Shown here one piece after another: positions 45,662 to 53,697 of a stretch of 64,000 bases of DNA. The stretch is from NCBI RefSeq assembly GCF_011682045.1, contig NZ_VVIW01000002.1, positions 124,001 through 188,000 on the forward strand, written 5' to 3'. The DNA comes from Massilia aquatica. Lineage in GTDB: Bacteria > Pseudomonadota > Gammaproteobacteria > Burkholderiales > Burkholderiaceae_D. Position 1 is the first letter of the stretch. Each line of letters begins with the position of its first letter. The notes under the pieces are model-generated. The model was not told where the DNA came from and did not search any database. It worked only from the letters and a program-made list of their open reading frames with translations. Position numbers and translations under genes: made by a program.

Positions 45662-47482
45662 TCACGCAACCCCAGCCCCTTCCGTCACGGCCAATCCAGC
45701 CTCCTCGACCGCGCGCATATCCGCCGCCGGCAGCTCGATGGTAAACCGGCTGCCTTTGCCCGCGCCCTCGCTGTACGCACTCACGCTGCCACCGTGCAGC
45801 TCCACCAGTTTGCGCACCAGCGCCAGCCCCAGTCCAAGCCCGCCGGTGGCCCGGTCGGGGGTCCTGCGTCCCTGCGAAAACAGCTCGAACACGCGCGGCA
45901 GCAGTTCCGGCTCGATGCCATTGCCGTTATCGCTTACCTCGACGCTGACCCGTTCGCCTTCGCGCGCCAGGGTTACCCGGATCGACGACTGCGGCGGCGA
46001 ATACTTGGCGGCGTTGACCAGCAAGTTGGTCAGCACCTGGATCAAACGCGTGGCGTCGCCGCGCACCCAGTATTCTTCTTCCCCGCAAACAGTGTCGAAC
46101 TGGTGCGCGCCCTTGTGCATCGCGCCCATGGTCTGCTCCACTGCGGCGGCCAGGATGGCGCGCATCGACACCGGTATTTTCTCCAGCGTGATCAGCCCGC
46201 GCGTGACCCGCGACACGTCAAGCAGGTCGTTCACCAGGTGATTCATGTGATCGACCTGGCGCGAGATGATGTCGCCGGCCTGGCGCATCTGCTCGGGCGA
46301 GATATTCGGCATCTTGAGCAGGTGCGCGGCGGTGCTGATGGGCGCCATCGGGTTGCGCAGCTCGTGCCCGAGCATGGCCAGGAATTCATCCTTGGAACGG
46401 TTCTGGCCCTCGGCGATTTCGCGCGCCTGCTGCGCTTCCGCCAGCAAGCGTTCGCGCTCGGCCGAGGCGCTCGCCAGCAGATGGGCGCCCAGGTACACGT
46501 TCTGGTCGAGCCGGTCGACTTCCGTAATGCCCGAATACAGCGGCAGCCGGGTCGGCCCGCCCACCATCGCCCGCGCCGCATCGCCGGTGCGGGCAATCGC
46601 GCGCGTCACGCGGGCGCTGAACAGCAGCGCGGCGGCGCCGGCCAGCAGCAGGGCGATCAGCAGCCCCGACACCGAATACAGCACCGTGCGCCGCGCGGTG
46701 CCGTCGATGGCCGCGCGCGGGGCCGACATGGACACCCACCAGCCCGACACGGTGGACGCGGTCAGCATCGCATAGCGTCCGTCCGGCGTGCTCACCAGGC
46801 CGTTTTCGCCCAGGCGGATGGCAACCAGCACCGGCGGCGCCGCCAGGCTGCCCACGGCCGCGTGCTTGCCGTTGCTGGCCAGCAGGCGGCCCTGGCGGTC
46901 GTACACGGTGAAGGTGGTGCCCTCGGCATCCGGCGCGGGCAGGGCGCGCAGCAGGTCGTCGACGTCGAAGCCATAGCCGAGCACGTAGCGCACGCCGTTG
47001 TCGAGAAAGACCGGAAAGTCGACTTTGACCACATAGCTTTCGGGCAATTTGCCGGGCAAGAGGTCGGAGATGGCATACGCCGCGCTCGAGAGCATGCGGT
47101 CGACGCGGGGGCGTTCCCGGGCGCGGGTGTCGGGCAGGGCGGCGTCGGGCGCTCGGGTGGTGTCGACGAGCAATTGTCCGCTGTCGTCGTACAGCTCGAT
47201 CCAGGCGCCGTCGTTGCCGGCCATGGTGCGCGCCTTGATGCCGAACTGGGCGATTTGCCCGGCTTCAAGCTTGTTGGAACTGCTCAGACCACGGATCAGG
47301 CCGATCGCCTGGTGCCATTGACCATCAACGGCGATCGAGGTGGCGCGCGCCGCCAGTTTCATGGACAGCACGGCGGCGTCGCGCTCGGCCTGGATCAGGC
47401 GGCTCAACGGCACGGTGGAAAACAGAATCACCGGCGCCAGCGCCGCCACGATCATCAAGGCAAGGAAGGACCGAATCTTCAT
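45662..47482 (-). CDS. Membrane sensor histidine kinase
   Basis: A 606-residue kinase. An N-terminal helix (SFLALMIVAALAPVILFSTVPL) and a second one near residues 268-292 (VLYSVSGLLIALLLAGAAALLF) enclose a periplasmic region of about 235 residues with a dCache-like pattern (FGIKARTMAGNDGAWIELYDDSGQLLVDT, FTVYDRQGRLLASNG). A HAMP-like linker and a short coil follow, then the H-box FLAMLGHELRNPM with His373, N-box NLLVNAAKYS and G-boxes DNGNGI and TGGLGLGLALVRKLV. It phosphorylates an unknown response regulator; none is adjacent, so it is an orphan. The start follows GGAAGAG. It might sense a ligand related to the pectin locus beside it, which is only positional inference. Confidence 0.88.
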   Translation of the reverse strand: MKIRSFLALMIVAALAPVILFSTVPLSRLIQAERDAAVLSMKLAARATSIAVDGQWHQAIGLIRGLSSSNKLEAGQIAQFGIKARTMAGNDGAWIELYDDSGQLLVDTTRAPDAALPDTRARERPRVDRMLSSAAYAISDLLPGKLPESYVVKVDFPVFLDNGVRYVLGYGFDVDDLLRALPAPDAEGTTFTVYDRQGRLLASNGKHAAVGSLAAPPVLVAIRLGENGLVSTPDGRYAMLTASTVSGWWVSMSAPRAAIDGTARRTVLYSVSGLLIALLLAGAAALLFSARVTRAIARTGDAARAMVGGPTRLPLYSGITEVDRLDQNVYLGAHLLASASAERERLLAEAQQAREIAEGQNRSKDEFLAMLGHELRNPMAPISTAAHLLKMPNISPEQMRQAGDIISRQVDHMNHLVNDLLDVSRVTRGLITLEKIPVSMRAILAAAVEQTMGAMHKGAHQFDTVCGEEEYWVRGDATRLIQVLTNLLVNAAKYSPPQSSIRVTLAREGERVSVEVSDNGNGIEPELLPRVFELFSQGRRTPDRATGGLGLGLALVRKLVELHGGSVSAYSEGAGKGSRFTIELPAADMRAVEEAGLAVTEGAGVA

Positions 47483-47600
47483 GATAACTCTTCCGGGAGA
47501 ACGCGCCAGCGCGAGCGGACTCGCTCATGCATTGCATCCCATCAAGCTTAGCATGTCTTTACGTTCAAGATTCCTATTAGTATTTCTCTACTGTTGGATT

Positions 47601-47630
47601 GGGGTAACGCCACTTGACGCGGCGTTCCCC
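47601..47630 (-). terminator. Hairpin after the pectin operon
   Basis: GGGGTAACGCC at 47601 pairs with GGCGTTCCCC ending 47630 (10 base pairs, one bulged base, 9-base loop), 8 bases beyond the stop of the pectate lyase gene on the minus strand. No strong U run follows in the transcript. It is the likely 3' boundary of the pectin operon. Between it and the histidine kinase start nothing else is evident. Confidence 0.45.
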
Positions 47631-47637
47631 ATGCGCT

Positions 47638-50600
47638 CTAAGGATTCCAGCCGAGGCCGTTGTTCCAGGCGGCAAACACCTTGGCGCGTGTGGCAAATCC
47701 GGCCGCCACCTCATCTTCGCTCAGCAGGTAGCCGCCGACCCGTGCCGACAGGTTCACAGGCGCACCCTGCACGTCTGTAGTGCCGAACTCGCGCCAGCCC
47801 GACAGCGCGCTCGGCTGCACCGGATTGGGCGCCGGCTGGCCGTTCACGCCAAGTCCGGCCCAGCCGGCCGGGGCGATGTGCGTATCCATCTTGCAGTTGA
47901 TGAAGGCGATGTTGTCCCAGCTGCCGGTGCCGCCGGGACTGCGCGCCAGCCAGGTGGCGCCGTTGGGCACGTCGCCCTGCGCGGGACCGGGGCCGGGGCC
48001 GTGCGTCAGGCTGCTGCCCAGGAACACGAAGCCCTTGTCGCCCGCATTCGGCACGCGTGCCTGCAACACGTAGCCGCCAGCGCTGGCGCTGGTGCTGTCG
48101 CCGACGCTGCGGATTTCGCTTTCCTCGAACAGGGCCGCGCGCGCACCACCCCAGATGAAGTCGACGTTGCCGGCCACCAGCGAGCGGTAGAACCAGGCAT
48201 AGCCTTTCAGGTTCAAGGTGTCCTGTTCGCTGTGGAAGGCGGCGTTGGTGGCCACCAGGCGGCCCTCGCTGTTGAAGTACAGCGTTTCGGCCTGGGCCGA
48301 GATGGCGGGCGCGCGCAGGGTGGTGTTTTTCAGGGTCAGCTTGTCGAGCGTGAGCAGGTCGGCCGCTTCCACCAGCAGCACGGAACGTCCGCCCAGAGGC
48401 GCGCCGCCGCTGCCCGGCGCTTCGCTGGCGCCGGTGCCGGGGTTCAGGGTGTCGTAGTTAGTGTAGTGAATCAGCACGCCGTCGCGGCTTTCGCCCTGGA
48501 TGGTCAGGTTGTCCTTGCCGCGCAGGTACAGCAATTCTTCGTAGCTGCCGTTGCGCACGCTGATGGTCACCGGATCGGCGTTGGCGAAGGCGCTTGTAGC
48601 GTGATTGAGCGCGCCCTGCACGGTGCGGAAATCGGCCGGGCCGTCGTCATCCACGACGAGGCTGGCGCTGCTTGGCGCGCCGGCCTTGGTCGTAAAACCC
48701 CAGCCGCCTGCCTTGCCGATGCCGCGAAACGGCGTGCCGCCCAGGGTGGCGCCGTTGAACACGCCATCGGCAATCGCCACGTAGTAGGCGCTGCCGTAGG
48801 CGAGGCGGTTGTTGTGCGGTTTGATGGTCACCGTGTTGCCCTTGATGCGCACCGGCGCATAGCGCACGCGGCGCAGGCGGTCCTGGCCGGCGTGGCCGAT
48901 GGCGTCCACATCCTCAGCGGGCCGGATCACATCGACCAGCGCATCGTCGCTCTTGCGGAAGATGCGGATGGTGCCGCCGCTGCCCAGGATCGGTGGATTG
49001 TCGAAGGTCAGGGTGAGCGGGCTGTCGATGGCTTGGTCCACCGCGCCGGCCGGCGGGAAGCTGGCGCCGTCCAGGCGGTAGGTCTGGGCCGGCTGCACGA
49101 AGGCGGGCGCGATGGTGGCGCCGATGCTGCGCGTGAGCGTCGGGTCGGCGCCGCTGGTAAACACGATTTTCGCGCTGCCGGCCGCCAGCGGGGTGAGGGT
49201 GACGGTCGCGCCCTCGATGCTCACGCCCACCACGCGAGGTTTACTGGACTCCACGGTGAAACTGTCGGCGCTGCCGTCGCCTTTTTTCGCGCCCACGTTG
49301 ATGACCAGCGGGGCATCGCCCGCTTCGGCCGTGTACGCCAGCGGATGCGGGTTGAGCGTGAGCTGCACCGGTTTGAGGGCCGGGTCGCCGACCCGCACAT
49401 CGTCGATCTGGAACGATTTGTTGGTCGTGTACAGGCCGATCAGCCCGCGCGCGGCAAAGCTGCTGTCGGTCACCGCGCCGAGGTTTTCGCCATCGAGATA
49501 CACGGTCAGGGTGCTGCCGATCATCTCGAAACGCACGGTGTAGAACTGCGCATCCATGGCAATGGCGCGCTTGCTTTGCTTGATCTTGCTCAAGCTGTTG
49601 CCGAGCATGCGCGCGATCTCGACCTGCGTGCTGGTGGTCGCGTTCTGCACGTTCAGTCCGGCGCCGTACCAGTTGGCCGGATCGACGTAGCGCGCGATCA
49701 GGTACAGCTGCTTGTTGCCGGTGGTGCTGTTGGTCAGCGGCCGGATGCGCGCCTCGACAAAATAATCGCCCGAGGGCACGCCCTTGAAGGCCTCCGGCTT
49801 GACCAGCGACAGGATGCCGCCGCTACTCGCCGCCGTGTATTGCAGCACCTTGTTGCTGGCGCCGGGTGTATCGGGCTGGACCGCGAAGCTGCCGTTCGGG
49901 CCCGCCAGCGGCAGCAGGCTCCAGCGCGCGCCCGAACCATCCTGGAAGTCGTCGCAGAAGTACAGGCCGGTTGGCGGACAGAACAGGGTCGGCAGGGTGT
50001 CGGTGCTGGTGTCGCCGCTGCCCGTGATGCTGGTGCTGAGTTTGCCGCCACCGGCCTGCGCCAGCGCGTTGGCCTTGACCAGCGCTACCGGACGCGGGGT
50101 AAAAGCGTACGGCACGGTCCAGCTGACCGTGGCCGGCACCGAACAGCCTTGCAGCGCGACGCCGTTCAGTTGCGAGCCCTGGTCCTTCCAGGCGCCGCCG
50201 TCGCCGCCCGGTGCGTTGATCACATCGTCGCAGCCGGTGGCGCCGGCGATGGCGAACACGTTGTTGTGCGACAGGATCTTGGCGTTCTTGCCCACGCCCA
50301 CGCTGTACTGGTGGTGGTAGACCGGCGCCGTCTTGCTGCCGGAATGATAGTTGTTGAACAGGTGGACCATGCCGAAGCGCACCCGGGGCGCGCGTTGCGA
50401 AATATCGGCGAAGACGTTGTTGCTGTAGGTGACGCGCAGCTTGCCTTCGTCGGCGGTGGCGCCGTCGCCGCCGCCGATCAGGTTGTTCTTGTTGTGCTGA
50501 CCGAAATGGTTGTACGACACGGTGACGAAGTCCGATGCGCTGGTGATATCGAGCGCGCCATCGTGGCATTGCTTCTGCTTGCCGTTTTCGATGGGGAGCT

Positions 50601-51180
50601 GGTCGTCGGTTTTTGGTGCGTCGGTAAAGCTGTTGTGGTCGATCCAGACGTGGTGCGAGTTCGACACGCCAATGCCATCGTAGGCGGAGTTCCAGTTGCC
50701 GCTGGCGCCGTCGAGCGGGTCCCAGATGGGGCCAACATCGCACGGGCTCATGATCTTCAGGTTGCGGATGATGACCTGTTCCACGTTCTGCACGGCGATG
50801 TGGCCATTGACGATGCCGGCACTGGCTCCGGCGCCGATCAGGGTGGTGTTGCTGCCGAGGCGGATCGCCCCGCGCGCGGCCTGGTCGCCGGTGCTGGCGT
50901 AGGGTACGCCGCCGCTCATGTCGATGATGCCGGTCAGCTTGATGATCTTGCTGGTGTTGCCGCCGTTGCGCAGGGCGGCCAGCAACTGGGCGCGGTCGGC
51001 CACGGTGTAGATTTGTTCGGGCACGGCGTTGGCGCCGCCCACGGTACCGCCAGACTGGCTGGCCCAGCCGTCAAGCGGCGCGGCCTGGCGTGCGGGGTTG
51101 GTGGCGGCATGGGCCTGCTGACAGGCGAACGCCGTCAGCAGGGCGGCGCTGAGCGCGGCCCTGATCGGTGCTTCTTTCAT
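47638..51180 (-). CDS. Bifunctional pectate lyase (PL1) / pectin methylesterase (CE8)
   Basis: A 1180-residue exported enzyme (signal peptide ending QQAHA). Residues about 30-385 form a PL1 beta-helix: VWIDHNSFTD, DGALDITSASDFVTVSYNHF, and RAPRVRFG, which fits the RxPxxR active site. A central part of about 400 residues has a concanavalin/LamG-like sandwich (YFCDDFQDGSGARWSL, VRFEMIGSTLTVYLDG) and two Ig-like segments. Residues about 800-1180 form a CE8 esterase: FRTVQGALNHA, QDTL with Asp987 and VDFIWG with Asp1007 as the catalytic pair, plus WLARSPG. One chain can demethylate pectin and cleave the resulting polygalacturonate. It is the last gene of the operon. Confidence 0.93.
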   Translation of the reverse strand: MKEAPIRAALSAALLTAFACQQAHAATNPARQAAPLDGWASQSGGTVGGANAVPEQIYTVADRAQLLAALRNGGNTSKIIKLTGIIDMSGGVPYASTGDQAARGAIRLGSNTTLIGAGASAGIVNGHIAVQNVEQVIIRNLKIMSPCDVGPIWDPLDGASGNWNSAYDGIGVSNSHHVWIDHNSFTDAPKTDDQLPIENGKQKQCHDGALDITSASDFVTVSYNHFGQHNKNNLIGGGDGATADEGKLRVTYSNNVFADISQRAPRVRFGMVHLFNNYHSGSKTAPVYHHQYSVGVGKNAKILSHNNVFAIAGATGCDDVINAPGGDGGAWKDQGSQLNGVALQGCSVPATVSWTVPYAFTPRPVALVKANALAQAGGGKLSTSITGSGDTSTDTLPTLFCPPTGLYFCDDFQDGSGARWSLLPLAGPNGSFAVQPDTPGASNKVLQYTAASSGGILSLVKPEAFKGVPSGDYFVEARIRPLTNSTTGNKQLYLIARYVDPANWYGAGLNVQNATTSTQVEIARMLGNSLSKIKQSKRAIAMDAQFYTVRFEMIGSTLTVYLDGENLGAVTDSSFAARGLIGLYTTNKSFQIDDVRVGDPALKPVQLTLNPHPLAYTAEAGDAPLVINVGAKKGDGSADSFTVESSKPRVVGVSIEGATVTLTPLAAGSAKIVFTSGADPTLTRSIGATIAPAFVQPAQTYRLDGASFPPAGAVDQAIDSPLTLTFDNPPILGSGGTIRIFRKSDDALVDVIRPAEDVDAIGHAGQDRLRRVRYAPVRIKGNTVTIKPHNNRLAYGSAYYVAIADGVFNGATLGGTPFRGIGKAGGWGFTTKAGAPSSASLVVDDDGPADFRTVQGALNHATSAFANADPVTISVRNGSYEELLYLRGKDNLTIQGESRDGVLIHYTNYDTLNPGTGASEAPGSGGAPLGGRSVLLVEAADLLTLDKLTLKNTTLRAPAISAQAETLYFNSEGRLVATNAAFHSEQDTLNLKGYAWFYRSLVAGNVDFIWGGARAALFEESEIRSVGDSTSASAGGYVLQARVPNAGDKGFVFLGSSLTHGPGPGPAQGDVPNGATWLARSPGGTGSWDNIAFINCKMDTHIAPAGWAGLGVNGQPAPNPVQPSALSGWREFGTTDVQGAPVNLSARVGGYLLSEDEVAAGFATRAKVFAAWNNGLGWNP

Positions 51181-51195
51181 TCGATTCTCCGGTGG

Positions 51196-51777
51196 CTAGA
51201 CTGTGGTGGCGCGGCGGCGCATGAGGGCAAAGGCGGCAAGGCCGGCCAGTATCAGGGTCACGCTGCCCGGTTCCGGCACCGGCGAGGGCGCCGCTTCCAG
51301 GCGCGCACTGAAGCTGGTAAAACCATTGCCCCAGTCGAGCCCGGAGAGGTCCAGGCCGATGGTGTGGCCGTCGATCAGGTTCAGGACCGGGAGGCCGCCG
51401 ATGGCCGCGCTGTCGAGCAGGCTGAAACGCGTGAGCGGCGCGCCCAGGCTGGCGCCGAAATCGAAGCGCATGCTGTACGCGCCCGCCGCTACCTGCCCAT
51501 TGTTATACACCGTCATCACGCCATCTTCGGCAAAGTCGATGCCGAACAGGAAGTCGGCGCTGAGGAACTCGACGCCGCCGCTGCCGGTCGAGTCGATGGC
51601 CGTGATGTTCGACCCCGCAACCGGGGCGAACTGCTGGTCCAGCCCCAGCATGCCGGCAGAGGACCCGTTGTAGGTCGCGCTGATGGTGGTGTGTTGCAGC
51701 GGCAAAACCGCTGCGCTTGCTTGTCCCGCGGTCAATGCCACGACCGCGAGTGTCTCCAACAATCTTCTTGTTTTCAT
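51196..51777 (-). CDS. PEP-CTERM sorted exported protein
   Basis: A 193-residue protein with a signal peptide (MKTRRLLETLAVVALTAGQASA) and a C-terminal sorting signal of the PEP-CTERM type: VPEPGSVTLILAGLAAFALMRRR, that is Pro-Glu-Pro, a hydrophobic helix and an Arg cluster. Exosortase systems process such tails during export to the cell surface or matrix. The body is Gly/Ser/Thr-rich and beta-like. It sits between polygalacturonase and pectate lyase/esterase, 15 bases before the latter, so it probably functions at the cell surface during pectin use. The exosortase gene is not in the window. Confidence 0.85.
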   Translation of the reverse strand: MKTRRLLETLAVVALTAGQASAAVLPLQHTTISATYNGSSAGMLGLDQQFAPVAGSNITAIDSTGSGGVEFLSADFLFGIDFAEDGVMTVYNNGQVAAGAYSMRFDFGASLGAPLTRFSLLDSAAIGGLPVLNLIDGHTIGLDLSGLDWGNGFTSFSARLEAAPSPVPEPGSVTLILAGLAAFALMRRRATTV

Positions 51778-51843
51778 TTTTTTGTGGTCCGTTAAGTGAA
51801 ACAGCAGGCTACATCGTCAGTACCTCATCAAAAACTTGTTGAA

Positions 51844-53667
51844 TCACGCCGTCACGGTGGTGTTATAGACCTTGCCGGCGATGGTCACGTTTGTCAGTTT
51901 TGCCGACGTCACGTTGTAGGCGAACCAGGGGCTCCCGGCATTGGCCGGGGTGCCGAAGTCGCAGTCGGTGATGGTGACATCGGTGATCGGTACGATCTTC
52001 GACGGGTCGTCGCCGTTGTAATCGAAAGCGACAGGGCCGAGCAGCATGATGGCCTGGAAGCACGAGAACGAACCCGCCTTGGTCTTCACGTTGCCGACCT
52101 TGACGTTCGAAATGTGCACGTTCGACACCACGGGCGGCCTCGTGCGCACGTTGTCGGCGGTGGGCGCGTAGTCGCAGTCGATGGTGATCACCGCGCCGGC
52201 CGAGGACGACACGCTTTTCGGGGCGATTGGCGAACCCGGCAGCGGGTTGTAGTACTGCGGCGTGGTCTGCACCCCATTCGGAATGGTGACGTTGCGCACG
52301 TAAAAATGCTTCAGGAAGCCGCCGCGGTTCATGTTCGTCTTCATGCGGATCGCGGTGCTCAGCGGACTGGTGGCCCAGTTCACGTTGCGGAACTCGACAT
52401 CCTGCGCATACACATGCTGGATGCCGCCCGACATTTCGCTGCCCAGGGTTACGCCGCCGTGGCCGCTGTTCATGATGCATTTCTGGATCAGCACGTTCTG
52501 GGTCGGCCCGAACTGGGTGTCGAGATTCTTGCCGGCCTTGATCGCGATGCAATCGTCGCCAGTGTTGAAGGTGCAGTCTTCCACCAGCACGGTGTCGCAC
52601 GCTTCCGGGTCGAAACCGTCGCTGTTCGGGCCCATGCTGTCCATGTGGACCTTGCGGATTTCGAGGTCGCGGCAGGCCACCGGGTGGTGCAGCCAGAACG
52701 GCGCCTGGTTGACCTGGTAGCCCTTGAGCAGCACCTTGTCGCAGCCGATGAATTCCACCATGCACGGACGCAGGTAATGCCCGCGCCCGAACACGCGCTT
52801 GCCGACCGGCACGCCGGCTTCCGACAGCGAAGGCAGGTAGGATTCATCATTGCGCCAGCGGTTCGAGTCGCCCTCGATCAGCTTGACCTGGGCTGGCGTC
52901 AAATTCGGCGCCACGGTCAGGATGCTCGGCGGATTGGCCGGGTTGACCGCCACCTGCGACACCAGTTCCCTGGCGCCCGTGCGCTTGTTCTTCCAGTCCC
53001 ACCAGCAGTCGCCGCGATTGAGCGGCACGCCGCCCTGGCCGTCCAGGATGCTGGTCCAGTCCTCGCCGGTCAGGGCGATGTTGTTCTGCTTGTGCGCGTA
53101 CACCAGCGGCGAATAGTTCAGGCAATCGTTGCTCTGCCAGCGCGACAGGGTCAGCTTGCCGTTCGGGCCGCAGTCGACCTCGCCGTACTTGGCGAAATCG
53201 TCCGGGTCATTACTGAAGAACACGTGCGCGCCGGATTTCAGGTGCACATGCACGTTCGAGCGCAGCACGATCGGACCCTTGCACAGCCAGGCGCCGGCGG
53301 GAATCACCACGCGCCCGCCGCCCGCCCTGGCGCAGGCGGCGATCGCGGCCGCAATGGCCGGATAGCAGTCGTGCGCGCCGGCGGCCGGCGTGCTGACCAT
53401 GCCCGGCTCGTGATGGCCGATGAAGCCTTTGACCTTGCTCACCTTGCACGGCTTGGCGCCGTGCGCGGTGATGACGAAGTCCTGTTTGCGAAATACCAGC
53501 GGCTGCTTGAAGCGCGCGGCAATGGTTTGCGCCTGCTGCCACGGGTCGGACGGCTTTTCCTCGGCCATTGCCGGCAGGGAAATGCCAGCGCCGCCCAGGG
53601 CCAGGCTGGCGGCTCCGGCGCCGCGCAGGAGGGCGCGGCGCCGGGAGTCGATCGGATGCTTGTTCAT
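51844..53667 (-). CDS. Polygalacturonase, GH28 family
   Basis: A 607-residue exported glycoside hydrolase with a Tat-type signal (SRRRALLRGAGAASLALGGAGISLPAMA). The four GH28 catalytic motifs are complete: NSDGFD (Asp350), GDDCIAIK (Asp371, Asp372), SGHGG (His403) and R-M-K (Arg441, Lys443). It hydrolyses polygalacturonate, the product of the CE8 esterase domain encoded in the same operon. The protein is longer than many GH28 enzymes because of an N-terminal 130-residue portion and a long loop at residues about 200-300. It follows the TonB receptor gene by 30 bases. Confidence 0.93.
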   Translation of the reverse strand: MNKHPIDSRRRALLRGAGAASLALGGAGISLPAMAEEKPSDPWQQAQTIAARFKQPLVFRKQDFVITAHGAKPCKVSKVKGFIGHHEPGMVSTPAAGAHDCYPAIAAAIAACARAGGGRVVIPAGAWLCKGPIVLRSNVHVHLKSGAHVFFSNDPDDFAKYGEVDCGPNGKLTLSRWQSNDCLNYSPLVYAHKQNNIALTGEDWTSILDGQGGVPLNRGDCWWDWKNKRTGARELVSQVAVNPANPPSILTVAPNLTPAQVKLIEGDSNRWRNDESYLPSLSEAGVPVGKRVFGRGHYLRPCMVEFIGCDKVLLKGYQVNQAPFWLHHPVACRDLEIRKVHMDSMGPNSDGFDPEACDTVLVEDCTFNTGDDCIAIKAGKNLDTQFGPTQNVLIQKCIMNSGHGGVTLGSEMSGGIQHVYAQDVEFRNVNWATSPLSTAIRMKTNMNRGGFLKHFYVRNVTIPNGVQTTPQYYNPLPGSPIAPKSVSSSAGAVITIDCDYAPTADNVRTRPPVVSNVHISNVKVGNVKTKAGSFSCFQAIMLLGPVAFDYNGDDPSKIVPITDVTITDCDFGTPANAGSPWFAYNVTSAKLTNVTIAGKVYNTTVTA

Positions 53668-53697
53668 GAAGGTTCCCGCTTGATCAGAAGTTGTGCA

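Noticed and set aside
47614-51795. A 1393-codon plus-strand frame opposite the pectate lyase/esterase
   Set aside because: Low-complexity antisense filler; the minus-strand gene has complete catalytic motifs, a signal peptide and a ribosome site.
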